From: Cyathus striatus
Taxonomy: Eukaryota > Basidiomycota > Agaricomycetes > Agaricales > Nidulariaceae
Length of the DNA: 64,000 nucleotides
Assembly (NCBI GenBank): GCA_025738555.1
Contig: JAOVFP010000023.1
Span: 992,001 to 1,056,000, forward strand
Reading direction: 5' to 3'
Position numbers and translations under genes: made by a program. Under the pieces are notes generated by a model. It had not been told where the DNA came from. It did no database searches and saw only the letters and a program-made list of their open reading frames with translations. Positions 42,993-53,831 of this stretch are shown one piece after another. Within the stretch, counting starts at the first letter, position 1. The number at the start of each line of letters is the position of its first letter.

Positions 42993-44959
42993 ATGTCATG
43001 TCACAAAATGCCCTACAGTAAGCTTTGGCGGTCTCTCCGTATATAATTAAGTTGGCAACCTTTCAGTACGGCTCGGTAATTCCGGGTTGAAGGTATCCAA
43101 AATCATTCTGGGTACTATGCAATACGGTACCCCGGATTGGCAACGGTGGGTCCTTGGGGAAGAGGAAGCTATCAAGCATATCAAAACTGCGTTAGTGAGT
43201 TTACATGAGATTTCTATGTGACGCTTATTACTTCGAATACTAGGTACGACGCTGGGATCCAGACATTTGACACTGCAGATGTGAGTGACACGGTTCCGTT
43301 ACTACAATTTCTTTATATACATGTTACCTGCGTCTGGCTATTAGATGTACTCTAATGGGTTGTCGGAGATAGTCCTTGGGAAAGCCATTAAGGAACTTGA
43401 ACTACCCCGCGATGAGATTGTGGTAATGACCAAGGTTGGTGCTTACTTTATTATTTAGATCTTGGACTTATATCTCCAGCTTTACAACGTTGTCGCGCGA
43501 GAGTACGGCACAATGTTCCTTCGTAGTGGTAAGAATCCGGATGAGGAGGGATATGTTAACCAAAGAGGACTCAGTCGCAAGGTATGAATTGCTTGAACTA
43601 CCGCTCTAACATCGGCTTATCAAATTCGCATAGTGTATCTTTCAAGCTGTCAAACATAGTCTGGAACGTCTTCAACTAGACTACACCGACCTTCTTCAAT
43701 GTAAGTCCCGTATAAATACCTATCCTCCTAGGCACACTTTCATGGTAATTAAAAATGGCATTCTTAGGCCATCGGTTTGATAATGATACTCCTATCGAGG
43801 AAACTGTAAGTCCTCAGTATCGTTCAATCATAAGTGTACTTATGCTCATCTGAAATGAACCTACAGATGCAAGCATTGCACGATATAGTGAAGGCTGGCT
43901 ATGTACGGTATATTGGGATGAGTTCTTGTTGGGCCTGGCAGTGTAAGTCAGCTAATATGTACGAGTGTAATTGATTTGATTTAAGGGGTGTCCATTATAG
44001 TCCACGCGATGCAAAGTACGTTTTTATTTTCTTATATTTTGTATATATATTGGAAATAAGTTCCATTCCGTAGATTATGCCATCCAGAATAATCTTACAC
44101 CTTTCATCTCAATGCAAAACCATTATAATATGCTGTACAGGGAAGAAGAACGTGAAATATTCCCTACATTAAAGGTGGTTTGCTGATCTAAATAGTTTTC
44201 AACTGTACTAAAGTTTGATAATCCCATGCGTGGTATTTTGGCGTTGGATCCATACCATGGTCACCTCTTGCGCGTGGACTTTTGGCCCGACCTTTGGCGG
44301 AGACAACAAAGAGAGCTTCCAGCGACTTGTAAGATTGTATTTCCATATTTATGCTCTTATCTTATAAAATGCCAGCTATATAGGGAGATACACTGAAGCT
44401 GCGGGTACCCATGACATATTGGAAAGGTATAGTTTTTTCCCCAAAAAATTCTGTTGCCTGGAGAAAAGCTTCTGATTGTACATAGAGTGGAAGAATTGGC
44501 GAAGAAGAAGGGTGTCACATTAGCACAAATATCAATCGCTTGGATCTTGCATAAGGATGGTACGTACTTTCACCTTCCTGAACATCATTATACGGCTGTC
44601 AACGCTGACATAAAGGTGTGACTGCGCCAATCGTTGGTACAACCAGTCTGAAAACTTTGGAAGACATCATTGGTATGTTTCATTGGACACTGTTGCTACA
44701 TACCACCGATGACGAAGCACGTTCAATCCAGGAGGTATAAATGTTAAATTAACAGATGAGGAAATTAAATACCTGGAAGAACCTTATCAACCACAGGCAA
44801 CTATAGGATCATATGTAGTAGGGACTTGTGGTTCTCTCGTGAAAGTTTGTTTACTGCCCACGGTTAACATCCAATGTCCATACTGCAACATTTTTGTTCT
44901 ATATTTCTCAGTACCTCGTTTTATGCCGACTTGCAACATGTTCAAATCTTCGCGGTAAA
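42993..44959 (+). CDS. Aldo-keto reductase, tandem copy 2, probably damaged
   Basis: Close paralogue of the upstream gene. Start MSCHKMPY at 42993. Exons read [159 protein letters not shown] and [18 protein letters not shown]. The catalytic tetrad is kept. Three oddities: the intron after EIFPTLK has no AG in a position that keeps frame with FGVGSIPW (the join would need a TG acceptor at about 44231); the usual stop after the YLEEPY block is gone, adding about 46 residues to TAA 44957-44959; and it has an intron inside the LLQCHRF codon run (about 43701-43767) that copy 1 lacks. Possibly a pseudogene, or the exon model hides an unusual splice. Confidence 0.7.
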
Positions 44960-45187
44960 TTGTAATAGGTACATCTTTTGCAGGAGACCACATCATACAT
45001 GTTTATTTAAGCTTGGGAATTGCCAGCCACTTACCATAAATAGTAGTAGTAAGTACTATCCGACATTTCGCATGAGAAGCTGGTTAGTATACATAGGTGA
45101 GCGCCCACAGTGTTATACACACATCTACAACAGTGCGATGTATTAAAGCGCCTGGATCTAATTCTCCACTCTATTGTCTTGTTATCA
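44960..45187. other. Intergenic
   Basis: About 230 bp, nothing recognised. Confidence 0.4.
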
Positions 45188-46782
45188 TGCCACCTTTGCG
45201 TTACTACTCCCCCCCGCCTTTTATCAAAGGTGAATACGATGAAACCATTTCGTTCTCGAAGTATGATATAGATACCAACCTTGCTACCCTTCAAATCTGC
45301 AATGGTGATTTACACGACTGGGGTATCACTGATGCACCTTGTAAGTCATCGATTAAAGGCCATTCATTTCAATTGTTGCTAATTACTTATTTGAGGTCAA
45401 TGTGCCATGCCGAAAAATACAGTAAAGTCCGATATCGAGGAAGGCACTAAGCTTGACCCGGAGTCTATGTATCGAGTTCGGAGGAGGTCACAAATACAAT
45501 ACACGGAGTATTGGGTACATCGCCTCTTTCAATATACAGGGAATGCTCACGCATTATTTCTAGGCCATCGTATTGGCCCACTGAGAATCACGACAGCGAT
45601 CTCGACTGGCCTAACAGCGATGAAGAGGAGCCTGGACTCCCAAATAGGCTTGAAGAAATTTGTGGGTTATATATTCATGAACATTTTGACGTCACGGACG
45701 AGGAAGATGACAGTCCCACTGCCAAGCCGCTAGCCTGTGGCTCTCGCCCGCGTAAGGCAACACTTGTTACACGGGATGAGAAATTTCATTCTTTTCATGA
45801 AACCACCAATCGACTGGCAAATATAACCGGACGCAGCGTGGTAAGTATTAATAGCAGATTCAACATAGCACTATCGTAACAAAGTTGTAGGCGGAGGCGT
45901 TCGACGCGTACTTCAGGCATGTCGCCCACCCGCTACGGCACGAACATTCAGACTACTCTCCATCGGGGTCAGAGATATCTCTGCCGGATAGTGACTGCAG
46001 TGAAGGTCCACCTAGTAGTCCCAGTGTTGATATCTCGGTGCTTCCTACTCAAAGTATCATAGAGGAGGAAGCAGATTCTGAGGATTTACTACACGTTCAG
46101 ATGTACCATGAGGTACTGGAACCCCTCCAAGCTTCTAAGGTTAATATTCCAACAGATTCAATACTACTACTCTCTGAAACTCCTTTGGACCAGGAACAAC
46201 CTGCAGTATGCACCGTCGCAATGATTCAAAGCGTAGTGCAGGATTCCGTAATCATCAAAGATAGTGATTGTGCTCAAGCCATCGGTCATATCGAGACACC
46301 TTCGTCGGGGCTACCTGCTTGTCCAGTTTCCCAGGATGAATCTGCAATTAGAAATGAGGAGACGCTAAAACAATCTAATTCCGAAGGGCAGAGTAAAGCA
46401 GGTGCAAAACGCCAAAGACCACGACTGAAGGAGAGGCGAGGAATTATCATGACATCGCCCCGGAACGCTTTCTTATTACCAAGCCCTTCTGAGTCTGATG
46501 CAGAAGAGCAGAAGGATGATGATTACCATCAGGTTATTGGCTACGGCAAACCAGCCCGCCGTCGAAAATCACCTATAGATTCAGTGTCCCGCCCCAGGAC
46601 GGCGACGAGGAATGCACGGACAATTCTTCAAACTTAACAAAAGTAGGGGTAAAAAGTCAACCTCCAACAACAAAAAGGTTTATAAATGCGAACTTTGCCC
46701 AAAAACATTCACTCGACGGAATGATGTGAAAAGACACATGGGCAATGCTTCGATCCACAAAGAGCAATTCCTAGCGATATGA
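45188..46782 (+). CDS. Acidic protein with C-terminal C2H2 zinc finger
   Basis: Probable nuclear DNA- or protein-binding factor. Exons: 45188-45340 (MPPLRYYSPPPFIKGEYDET to ITDAP), about 45397-45487, about 45564-45840, then 45892 onward; junctions give APCQCAMPKNTV, YRVRRRPSYWPTENH and TGRSVAEAFDAYFRH. The middle is long, Ser/Glu/Asp-rich and disordered, with a basic NLS-like stretch (KAGAKRQRPRLKERRG). Reading through stops at 46637; an intron of about 74 nt with donor gtgtcc near 46585 and acceptor aaaag near 46658 would instead join SPIDS to STSNNKKVYKCELCPKTF, giving a finger with C-x2-C and His residues in KRHMGNASIH, and a stop at 46780-46782. The donor is weak, so the model after 46580 is tentative. 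A second finger-like piece follows out of frame. Confidence 0.6.
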
Positions 46783-46940
46783 ACAGTGACACTCGTTGCA
46801 GGCGCTGTGGCGAGGAGCTCTCTCGCCTAGATGCTCGAGTCCGACATGAAGCTAGAAATGCTTGCTTCAAGAGAACTATTCCTCGACCAGCTGGATATAT
46901 CCGCGCACCAACGGATGCTCTCTTTGCAACTCGCATGTAA
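46783..46940 (+). pseudogene. Out-of-frame second zinc-finger-like segment
   Basis: Directly after the stop of the zinc-finger gene, another frame reads DMNSDTRCRRCGEELSRL, then DARVRHEARNACFKRTIPRP to TAA 46938-46940: C-x2-C, His and Cys spaced like a second, C2HC-type finger. In related fungal proteins two such fingers are adjacent, so I read this as the original C-terminus cut off by a one- or two-base frame change around 46758-46765 (cacaaagagc). Confidence 0.5.
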
Positions 46941-47422
46941 GAGTACTGATTTGAAATGGAAAGATATCCAGTTAGTTGGAACAAATTTAAAGAATACTGG
47001 TTTTGTAATTTGTTGCCAGTTTCAATGCTCATGTTATCAATAGGACCAATCTAATGGTGTTAGTTATACCTCGGGCAAATTCAATCTGTACTAGGTCTAA
47101 CTTTATCATATATGTTTACATACCTTAAGAAATTATTTCATATTTCCTAACTACCTCATCGTACCAAGTTGCGTCCTTGAGGAAATGCATGCAGCTGCTC
47201 GTCCCCCAAACATACTAGTGATATATAAATAAATCCAAAGGAACAGAACTCGAGTATTGAAAGCGACTGATGTATGGAAGATGCCCAGATAGAAGAAGCA
47301 CAGCTGCGGTACAACATAAAGTATGTGTTTAATCCGTCGAACAGAACACGTTTATCCTTCGTTCTCATGCAAATGACTTTGCGAATCGTAAGTAATTTGT
47401 AGAACGGCACGCCAAATATCAC
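46941..47422. other. Convergent 3' intergenic region
   Basis: 482 bp between converging genes, AT-rich, no recognised feature. Confidence 0.5.
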
Positions 47423-48250
47423 TCACTCGCCCAGCACTTTGTTCATCTTGAACATGTCGATCTTGTCTACACCGAAGACAGCCTTTAAACGACTATCACA
47501 TACAATCTCACGCTTGTTACTGGGGTTTTGTAGTTCATTCTCCTTAATGTATACCCATAATTGTTTCACTACTTGTGGTCGCGACAGTTTATCCACTTCA
47601 AGAACAGCCGATAAGGGTTCACTGAGATAATGATTAATAGTGAACAAGACGAGCCAACGGATATTTATATACCTTAGAGTGTATTCCTTCGCAAAACCGC
47701 CTTTTGCAGACCCGCCAGACGACTTCTTCTTCGCTTTACTGCTTCCACCTTCACCGTCGCTGTCGTCAGAGTCCACAGTAGCAGCGCTCTTCCTGGCTCT
47801 TCCACTCTTGGCTCCCCCACGGCCCTTTCCACCGGCTCTTGTCGACCGACTATTTATTTCACTGGAGAGTTTGCGGGCCAGTTCTTCGTCTGCTTGTTCC
47901 TGACCACCGTTTTTCTTCGCTTTCTTGATCTTCTTTGGAGGAGGAGAATCCTCGACATCATCCAATTCACCATCAGCCTCTTCCTGCTTCCTTTTCCGGG
48001 AACTGGAGGAATCTTCTGGGGTACCTTCACTGCCGTCGTCACCTTGGGCAGCGCTCACCTTCTCGAACACAGTACCAATGATGGCGTCAACATTATCCTT
48101 ATTCTCCTTAAGAAATTCGGGAGTTAAAGAAGGGTCCAACTCGAGCAACTGACGTCTGACGCGCTTTGCGCTTATAGTAGTCAGATCCGTGCCAGGTGCG
48201 GAGAGAATCTGATGAATTTTAGGTTCAAGAGTGGCGAAGTCGAAAGTCAT
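47423..48250 (-). CDS. DEK_C and SWIB/MDM2 domain protein (Uaf30/Tri1-like)
   Basis: Nuclear chromatin-associated protein; yeast relatives are Uaf30, a subunit of the rDNA upstream activating factor, and Tri1. Start MTFDFATLEPKIHQILSAPG at 48250; residues 1-70 form the DEK C-terminal-type helical domain (ISAKRVRRQLLELDPSLTPE). The middle is highly charged with NLS-like runs (PPPKKIKKAKKNG, RAGGKGRGGAKSGRARKSA). The SWIB domain is last: EPLSAVLEVDKLSRPQVVKQ, LWVYIKENELQNPSNKREI, VCDSRLKAVFGVDKIDMFKM, ending NKVLGE. A 51-nt intron (about 47623-47673, gtatat...tctcag) interrupts YTLSEPLS; it is open in frame, so an unspliced read-through product would carry 17 extra residues. The E-box at 48411 is about 160 bp upstream. 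Confidence 0.9.
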   Translation of the reverse strand: MTFDFATLEPKIHQILSAPGTDLTTISAKRVRRQLLELDPSLTPEFLKENKDNVDAIIGTVFEKVSAAQGDDGSEGTPEDSSSSRKRKQEEADGELDDVEDSPPPKKIKKAKKNGGQEQADEELARKLSSEINSRSTRAGGKGRGGAKSGRARKSAATVDSDDSDGEGGSSKAKKKSSGGSAKGGFAKEYTLRYINIRWLVLFTINHYLSEPLSAVLEVDKLSRPQVVKQLWVYIKENELQNPSNKREIVCDSRLKAVFGVDKIDMFKMNKVLGE

Positions 48251-48410
48251 TAAGACGGTGAAAGAGTGTATGATACAAGAATAAGTTAAGCTGCGAAGGA
48301 CAAGGGATATGTGATATGGGTTGGCGCCGGTGTCGGGCAAGTGTCGGGTTCAGATATCCAGCGAAGAACAAGTCCCACCAAAATACGGAGTTAAAGCGTC
48401 GGCTATAAAC

Positions 48411-48416
48411 CACGTG
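48411..48416. promoter_or_regulatory. E-box CACGTG upstream of the SWIB gene
   Basis: Palindromic hexamer 161 bp upstream of the ATG at 48250, at a spacing like those at 16026 and 52205. Possible bHLH site; not verified. Confidence 0.4.
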
Positions 48417-48576
48417 ATTACGGCCATTCGAAGACAACGCAAACAAAAGCATCATTGTCACGCAGCGACTCAAATCCTCGTGATGCGTCACACAGAACGG
48501 TTGGTCACGAGCCCACCGAGAGCTCATAAAATATGCTACCACAGTCTATGTATCGCTAAATAATCTTATTAGCACG

Positions 48577-51500
48577 CTATCGAAGTATCGCCCATTCATT
48601 CCGTGCAGGATCATCCGGTCCCGGAAATACCCCCCCGTTCCCGTTGTTTTGCTGTCCATTGCGGTCCCCTCGACCTTGCTGCTCTCTTTGATCTCTCCTC
48701 ATTCTTTCCACTATCCGCGTTCTGATATACAAAAGAATAGAAATTACCAGGCAAAGAAGCACCAGTAACATTGTCTCTGCAAACTCGTCGACTTCTTCAT
48801 CTTCTCGATTACCTCTTATAGCACCATCAAAGTAATCCTCAGGTCCGAAATCGCTGTCTCGTTCCCGCTCCTCGTTTCGCCTATCACGCGCCCACTACAA
48901 GCGCATTAGCAGAAGCGCCTCGAATAAGGTGCACACAGCTACTCACTTGAATAGGATCCTCATCATCACCAGCTCGTCGAGGTGTCCGTGTATTATGCCT
49001 CCGACGGAACTCCTCCCTAGCCTTGCCGAAGTACCAAGGGCCTTCAGGTTCATCATCATGGTATATATGATCGTCCTCTTTGAGTCCATTCGCTGGGGAA
49101 GAATCTTTCTGACGGCCATCGCTAAGCTCACCTGCAGAGCCTGGTTTCTGAGAAGAAAACCCTTTCCGACCGTTATTAAACAAGCACCTCGTAATACTGT
49201 ATGCGTACCTGTTTCTTCCTCATCGGAGGTCCATATATTAAGCCCTCCCTGGCCACCAGTTAGTGTGTGCCACATACTTCGCGCGTATAGTTTCATTAAT
49301 GAAAGTGACACAGGCAAGGACGCTTCTGGGTTTGTCTCTCGCGCAAGATCGTAGTGTCGCTTTGCGAGATGAAAATCCTGAAGAGTTTTGTGAGCGAAGA
49401 GTTAACTTGCCAAACAAATCACATATACCTGAGGTACCCCAACACCGTTTTCATACATCCAGCCCAGATTCCACATAGCCAGAGCACTGAGTTGGGTATC
49501 GGCAGCAGATTGGTAATATCTCACTGCCTTCTCCAACCGGGATGACTCTGACTCATCAGATACTCCTAGCCCGTGATAATAGTAATCCCCAACCTTCACA
49601 AGAGCATCGATATTGCGTTGTGCAGCTGCCCGGGTCCATTGGGTAAGTGCTAAGCGAGCAGTGTCATTGGATATTGTAGTTGGCGAGAAGCGCGTCCAGC
49701 GTAAGAGACTAGTATCTGCAACAGCTGTAGGATACTAGAAAATGTACGAATAACAATAACATACCTTGATCAAGCACATATGCGAGATTATTCTGGGCAA
49801 TTTCGGAACCGCGCTCTGCAGCAATCCACCACTTAAGCATGGCGACCTCCCTACCCTGATCAGTACCCGTAATCCATGCACTTTCCGCATCTCTCAGCAA
49901 GTCGTCGTCCCAAACACCGCGTTCGGCAACCAACTTGTAGAATGAAACTGCCATTGTGCATGCGCTAGAAGCCATGTGTGCATTTAGGTTGGGCGAGGAG
50001 GCTTGTGCAGAATGTATTTCTGCAAGATAAAAGTACGCTTCGAAAGGTGAACCGTGGCGGACAGCGGTTTCAAAATATGTCATAGCCAGGGGCATATCAG
50101 CGTGTTCTGTTTGGCGAGCTAAATGTTATGTTTTGTTGATGAAAGGCATTAAACTCACCATAATAGTACTTTCCAATATTGACCTGTGCCTCGGCAAGCT
50201 CCTGAGAAGAGGCAGCATTGAAATGAAATAAAGCCTTCTTCCCGTCTTGTCTAACACCCATCCCATCGCGGTAGATAATCCCAAGCGCGTTATGACTCTC
50301 CCGATCACCGAATTCCACCCCTCGCTCAAACCACAGACGCGCCATGGTGTAATCTGGCTTTACTCCTTCCCCGCGTAGGTAGATACGACCTAAATATGCA
50401 CAGCTAGCAGCGGCATAACCAGTGGGTCTTTGTTCATCCTTAGATTGCATAGTGCTTGGTGGGTCTTGTGGCCATACTTGACGCGCAATTTTTGTGAAGT
50501 AGTACCGGGCAACCTTATAGTCCCTTGGAATGGCACCTACACCCTCACTTCCTGACGCAATACCTCCCGCAGCAGCATAAATGCTACCTTGGTAGAATAT
50601 CTTTCCGAGACGATAGGCGAAGTCAATTTCGCCTCGGTCAGCATTAAACTGGCAGCGCAAATTTAATGCTCTAGTGTATCATCCAAACCTAGAAAAGCGG
50701 ACTCACAAGATAGTACTCCAGCACATCCTCCCAAGTCTCTCCAGCAGCGCGAGCTGCACCAGCTTTAACTGCTGCTCTCTGAGCATTTATTCCAGTAGAA
50801 GCAACACTAGAACCGGGGCCGTATACACCACCAACTAAATCGGAAAGTCTTGTAGCGGTGGGAGGTATTGTTCGTCCACCAGGCGGACCAGAAAGAAACT
50901 TAGCCATTGCTACGTGGTACAAGTGTCAACATTATGATCCCTGGACTGAAATCCGAGATATACCGCACCTTGCTCGGCTGCACTGCCATACCATGCATTT
51001 GCGCGTTCGCAGCTCTCCAAAGTACCGATCCCACTCCAATACCGGTACCCCAACGCCATTTGAGCGCCTCGATCTCCACCGTTTGCAGCAAATGTATAGT
51101 ACAGCTGCGCCTTTGATTGGCTAACGGGAACAACATTGTGATATCCTGTAGCATGAAAGAATGCCAGTAGTGATTGAGATGTGGCATTACCCGTTTTGGA
51201 TACGTGCATGGAAAGAGCTTGGTATCCACGTTTAGGATCTGCTTGGAAATAATGACTGGGAGGAAACTGTAACAGAGATTAGACACCCTCGTGGAAGATG
51301 GTACAAGACATACCAACGATATTTGACTCAGCGTGAACAGTGCATCTGTATTTCCCAGCTCAGCAGAATGTTGGAGAAGATCTATAACCTTTATGGCTTT
51401 GCCACGAATCTCATCCTCTCTTCTCTTTGCGCCTAACCTCAGTCCACCGCGGCTTAAATTTGATGATAGCCAGCTGAAGATGTGGTAGTAGAGCCTTAGT

Positions 51501-52050
51501 ATTATGCGGACAGCACTGCCAATTGGTCCTTGACCGAAGTTAGGTAATAGGGAGGAGAAGATGGATTTAGAGTTGACGTTTGTAGCCATGTACGGGTCAT
51601 ATGCTTGCGAGGGCGGAAGCGAGGTTATCACTGAAAGTGTAGCCAGGGCTTGCTTGTATGCACGAGCAGCTACGGTCGACATGAATGGCGAGTGAGGCGT
51701 GACAATGGTAAAACGTACCTTCTGCCGCCCGTTCCGATTCTTGTCTTGTTCGTGTCTCCTTGGATAATTCAGTATTTCAACAGATGAAAAGATGCAAGTG
51801 CACGTACATGGTTCTCTTCAGAAGACGATCTCTGTTCTGTCACGAAACTTGCTGAGGACTCGGAGGGCACCTGAGGAAAGCCGTCGGTAGATGAGGGGGG
51901 TTCTAGGGATGAAGAGGCATGTCCTCCGGATGAAACAGAAAGAGACGAAGAGACATGTTGAGAAGCAAAGCACGAAATGACATGACATGCAATGAAAGCG
52001 AATGCAAGCCAAGTTGATGTACGATTGTACGGACGGTTGGCGAGCTTCAT
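48577..52050 (-). CDS. HRD3: ERAD ubiquitin-ligase receptor Hrd3 (SEL1L), Sel1 repeats
   Basis: Lumenal substrate receptor and partner of the Hrd1 ubiquitin ligase in ER-associated degradation. Start at 52050 with a signal peptide (RTSTWLAFAFIACHVISCFA), then a Ser-rich linker and a series of Sel1-like repeats over several exons: LLAFFHATGYHN, AALGYRYWSGIGTLESCE-like units, VARYYFTKIARQVWP, LGRIYLRGEGVKPDYTMARL, NALGIIYRDGMGVRQDGKKA, AQVNIGKYYYG, WNLGWMYENGVGVPQ, DFHLAKRHYDLARETNPEA. Near the end come an acidic segment and one membrane helix (TMLLVLLCLVISILLYIRTR) followed by a short basic, Gln/Asn-rich cytosolic tail ending at 48577 (NEWAILR). This order, signal peptide, Sel1 repeats, single C-terminal helix, is that of Hrd3/SEL1L. 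About ten introns. Name secure at family level. Confidence 0.9.
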
Positions 52051-52204
52051 TGGCAGGGTAGATTATGAATTGTGTGATATATTCAGAAGAGAGACATAAA
52101 GATAACAGAACAGTTGTGCAAGTCGTTGGCAACTCGTTGAGGATGAGGCCAAGGTTGTATGCGCGTGCTCGCTGCTGGACACGTCTTCTACACGCTAAAT
52201 ATAT

Positions 52205-52210
52205 CACGTG
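52205..52210. promoter_or_regulatory. E-box CACGTG upstream of HRD3
   Basis: CACGTG within TCACGTGA, 155 bp upstream of the HRD3 ATG and just past the stop of the next gene. Binding factor unknown. Confidence 0.4.
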
Positions 52211-52228
52211 ACCAAACTATATTATCAT

Positions 52229-53308
52229 CTACTTAATATTTAACATTGACAAATGTATGTGCTCGCTACTCGTCCACTGACGTAGTCTCTCTACAATGCC
52301 CTCTCTGTCCTCCATTTTCATCCTATCGCACAGAACCCTGAGGTATAGCCAGAGTGACTGGTGTAATGGGTATCTTTCAGTTAATTCTGCCGCTTGGACG
52401 GCGAGCAGGTTGCATTCCAGTAATTCGCTATTCTGAGACTGTCCGTTCGCTAGTACTTGTACATCCTTTAATGTCAGAGCAAGGTTCAACAACTGATACA
52501 TTGCAGAATAGTCCGAAACATGAGTGTTCAGCCATTCCCGTAGTTGCAGTCCTTCGCTGATTACCACACCTATGTATGCTTGGCTATCTGTCTCGGATAG
52601 AAATTCTCCGGAATGGGCCACACAACAGACTCCCTTCACAACGGCATGCCAATGCGCCCAGGCATGATAATTCCGAGGGTAGCTTTCGCAGGCACCGCGT
52701 ATCAGCTGAAACTCTGCCCTCAACGTAAATGGAGGAATTCTCGGAAACAAATTTCTTTCGTCTGTGCATGCGCAGCCACCGGTAGAGTTCATCTCTCTGT
52801 ATAATACCCCAAATATCCATCTTCGATGATGCCAGACAATGGATTGCTTTGCCCACTCATTATCACCACGTATGAGAAGTTCCGTAAATGTTAGCTCCTT
52901 CTGTGGTGAAATAACACCAGTCTGGATGAGCCTCTTCCTTGAGTTCAGAGCTGTCTGATGTGCAGGGTTGGCTACCAGAATTATCGTTGAAGCCTGCGGA
53001 TACAACGAAGATGATCTCGGTACATTGACGGCAGCCATATACAACTGATACAGCACTTTCTTTGGGATCCCGAGGTTCCCTTCAAAATATACAAAGGGAA
53101 ACTTGACGTTGGGTTGAACTGCGCCGCTAGGAAGTTCGGGGACCTGCCATTCTTCTAATCCTCCCGGTAGGATTTCAATCGAAGTACTAATAGGCTATGA
53201 GAAATGCAGTGGTATTTATCTTGACAAAACACACGGAGGTTGTTCTATTAATCCAGAAAGGTCTGAGATCAAAATTAATGGATCTACATGCATATGTTGC
53301 ATAGCCAT
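52229..53308 (-). CDS. PTAR1-like protein with prenyltransferase-alpha repeats
   Basis: Relative of protein prenyltransferase alpha subunits, closest by pattern to PTAR1, a partner of a third geranylgeranyl transferase type in animals. Two exons: a short one from ATG 53308 (MAMQHMHVDPLILISDLSGL) and a long one from about 53195 to TGA 52229, joined near EQPPC and PISTSIEILPGG. PPTA repeats are visible: AKQSIVWHHRRWIFG, YPRNYHAWAHWHAV, DYSAMYQLLNLAL and HQSLWLYLRVL. The conserved NLGIPKKVLYQLYMAA and ANPAHQTALNSRKRLI fit the fungal family. Length about 340 residues. The donor of the single intron is not a perfect match, so the first exon boundary is uncertain. Confidence 0.82.
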
Positions 53309-53831
53309 GGATGAGCGAAGATGATGAAACAAGATCAGGACTTGAAGGAAACTTGAGGGCATCGAGTCATCGACCAGTTAATTACTACAGTGTGATATTT
53401 ATACATATTTGCCATTGGCTTTCACCTTACTTTCAGCAATTGAAAGTGAAACCAAAGTGAAACTTGAAAGCGACTACATACATAAGTAATACCCACGGAA
53501 GCAAGGCGAAAGCCAGCGAAGAAAAATGCTAGTCAAAGTTCAGTCAAAGTATCACGGGTTCATTTTTCTCCTCAAACTTGCATAGATGAAAAATTACCAA
53601 GATGTATTCTTTGGAACTGAGTCATGCAAACATATTACGTTTTCCGTATAACAACTCGGATTCGATACTACATTAGTTGTGGAACCAATACTTATAACAA
53701 TAATATGGAAATCCTGTGAAAGTCTATAGATATTTGTTGTTGAATGTGATATCTCTCGATATCCCCTCCGAATAAAGGATGATAAAAATAACTAGCCCCT
53801 TATGAAAATAGTAGAAATTCGGACATGTCTT
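53309..53831. other. Intergenic
   Basis: 523 bp between two reverse-strand genes. It has short direct near-repeats of the form gaaagtgaaac / caaagtgaaac near 53442-53463 and of agtcaaagt near 53532-53548. No gene or RNA recognised. Confidence 0.5.
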
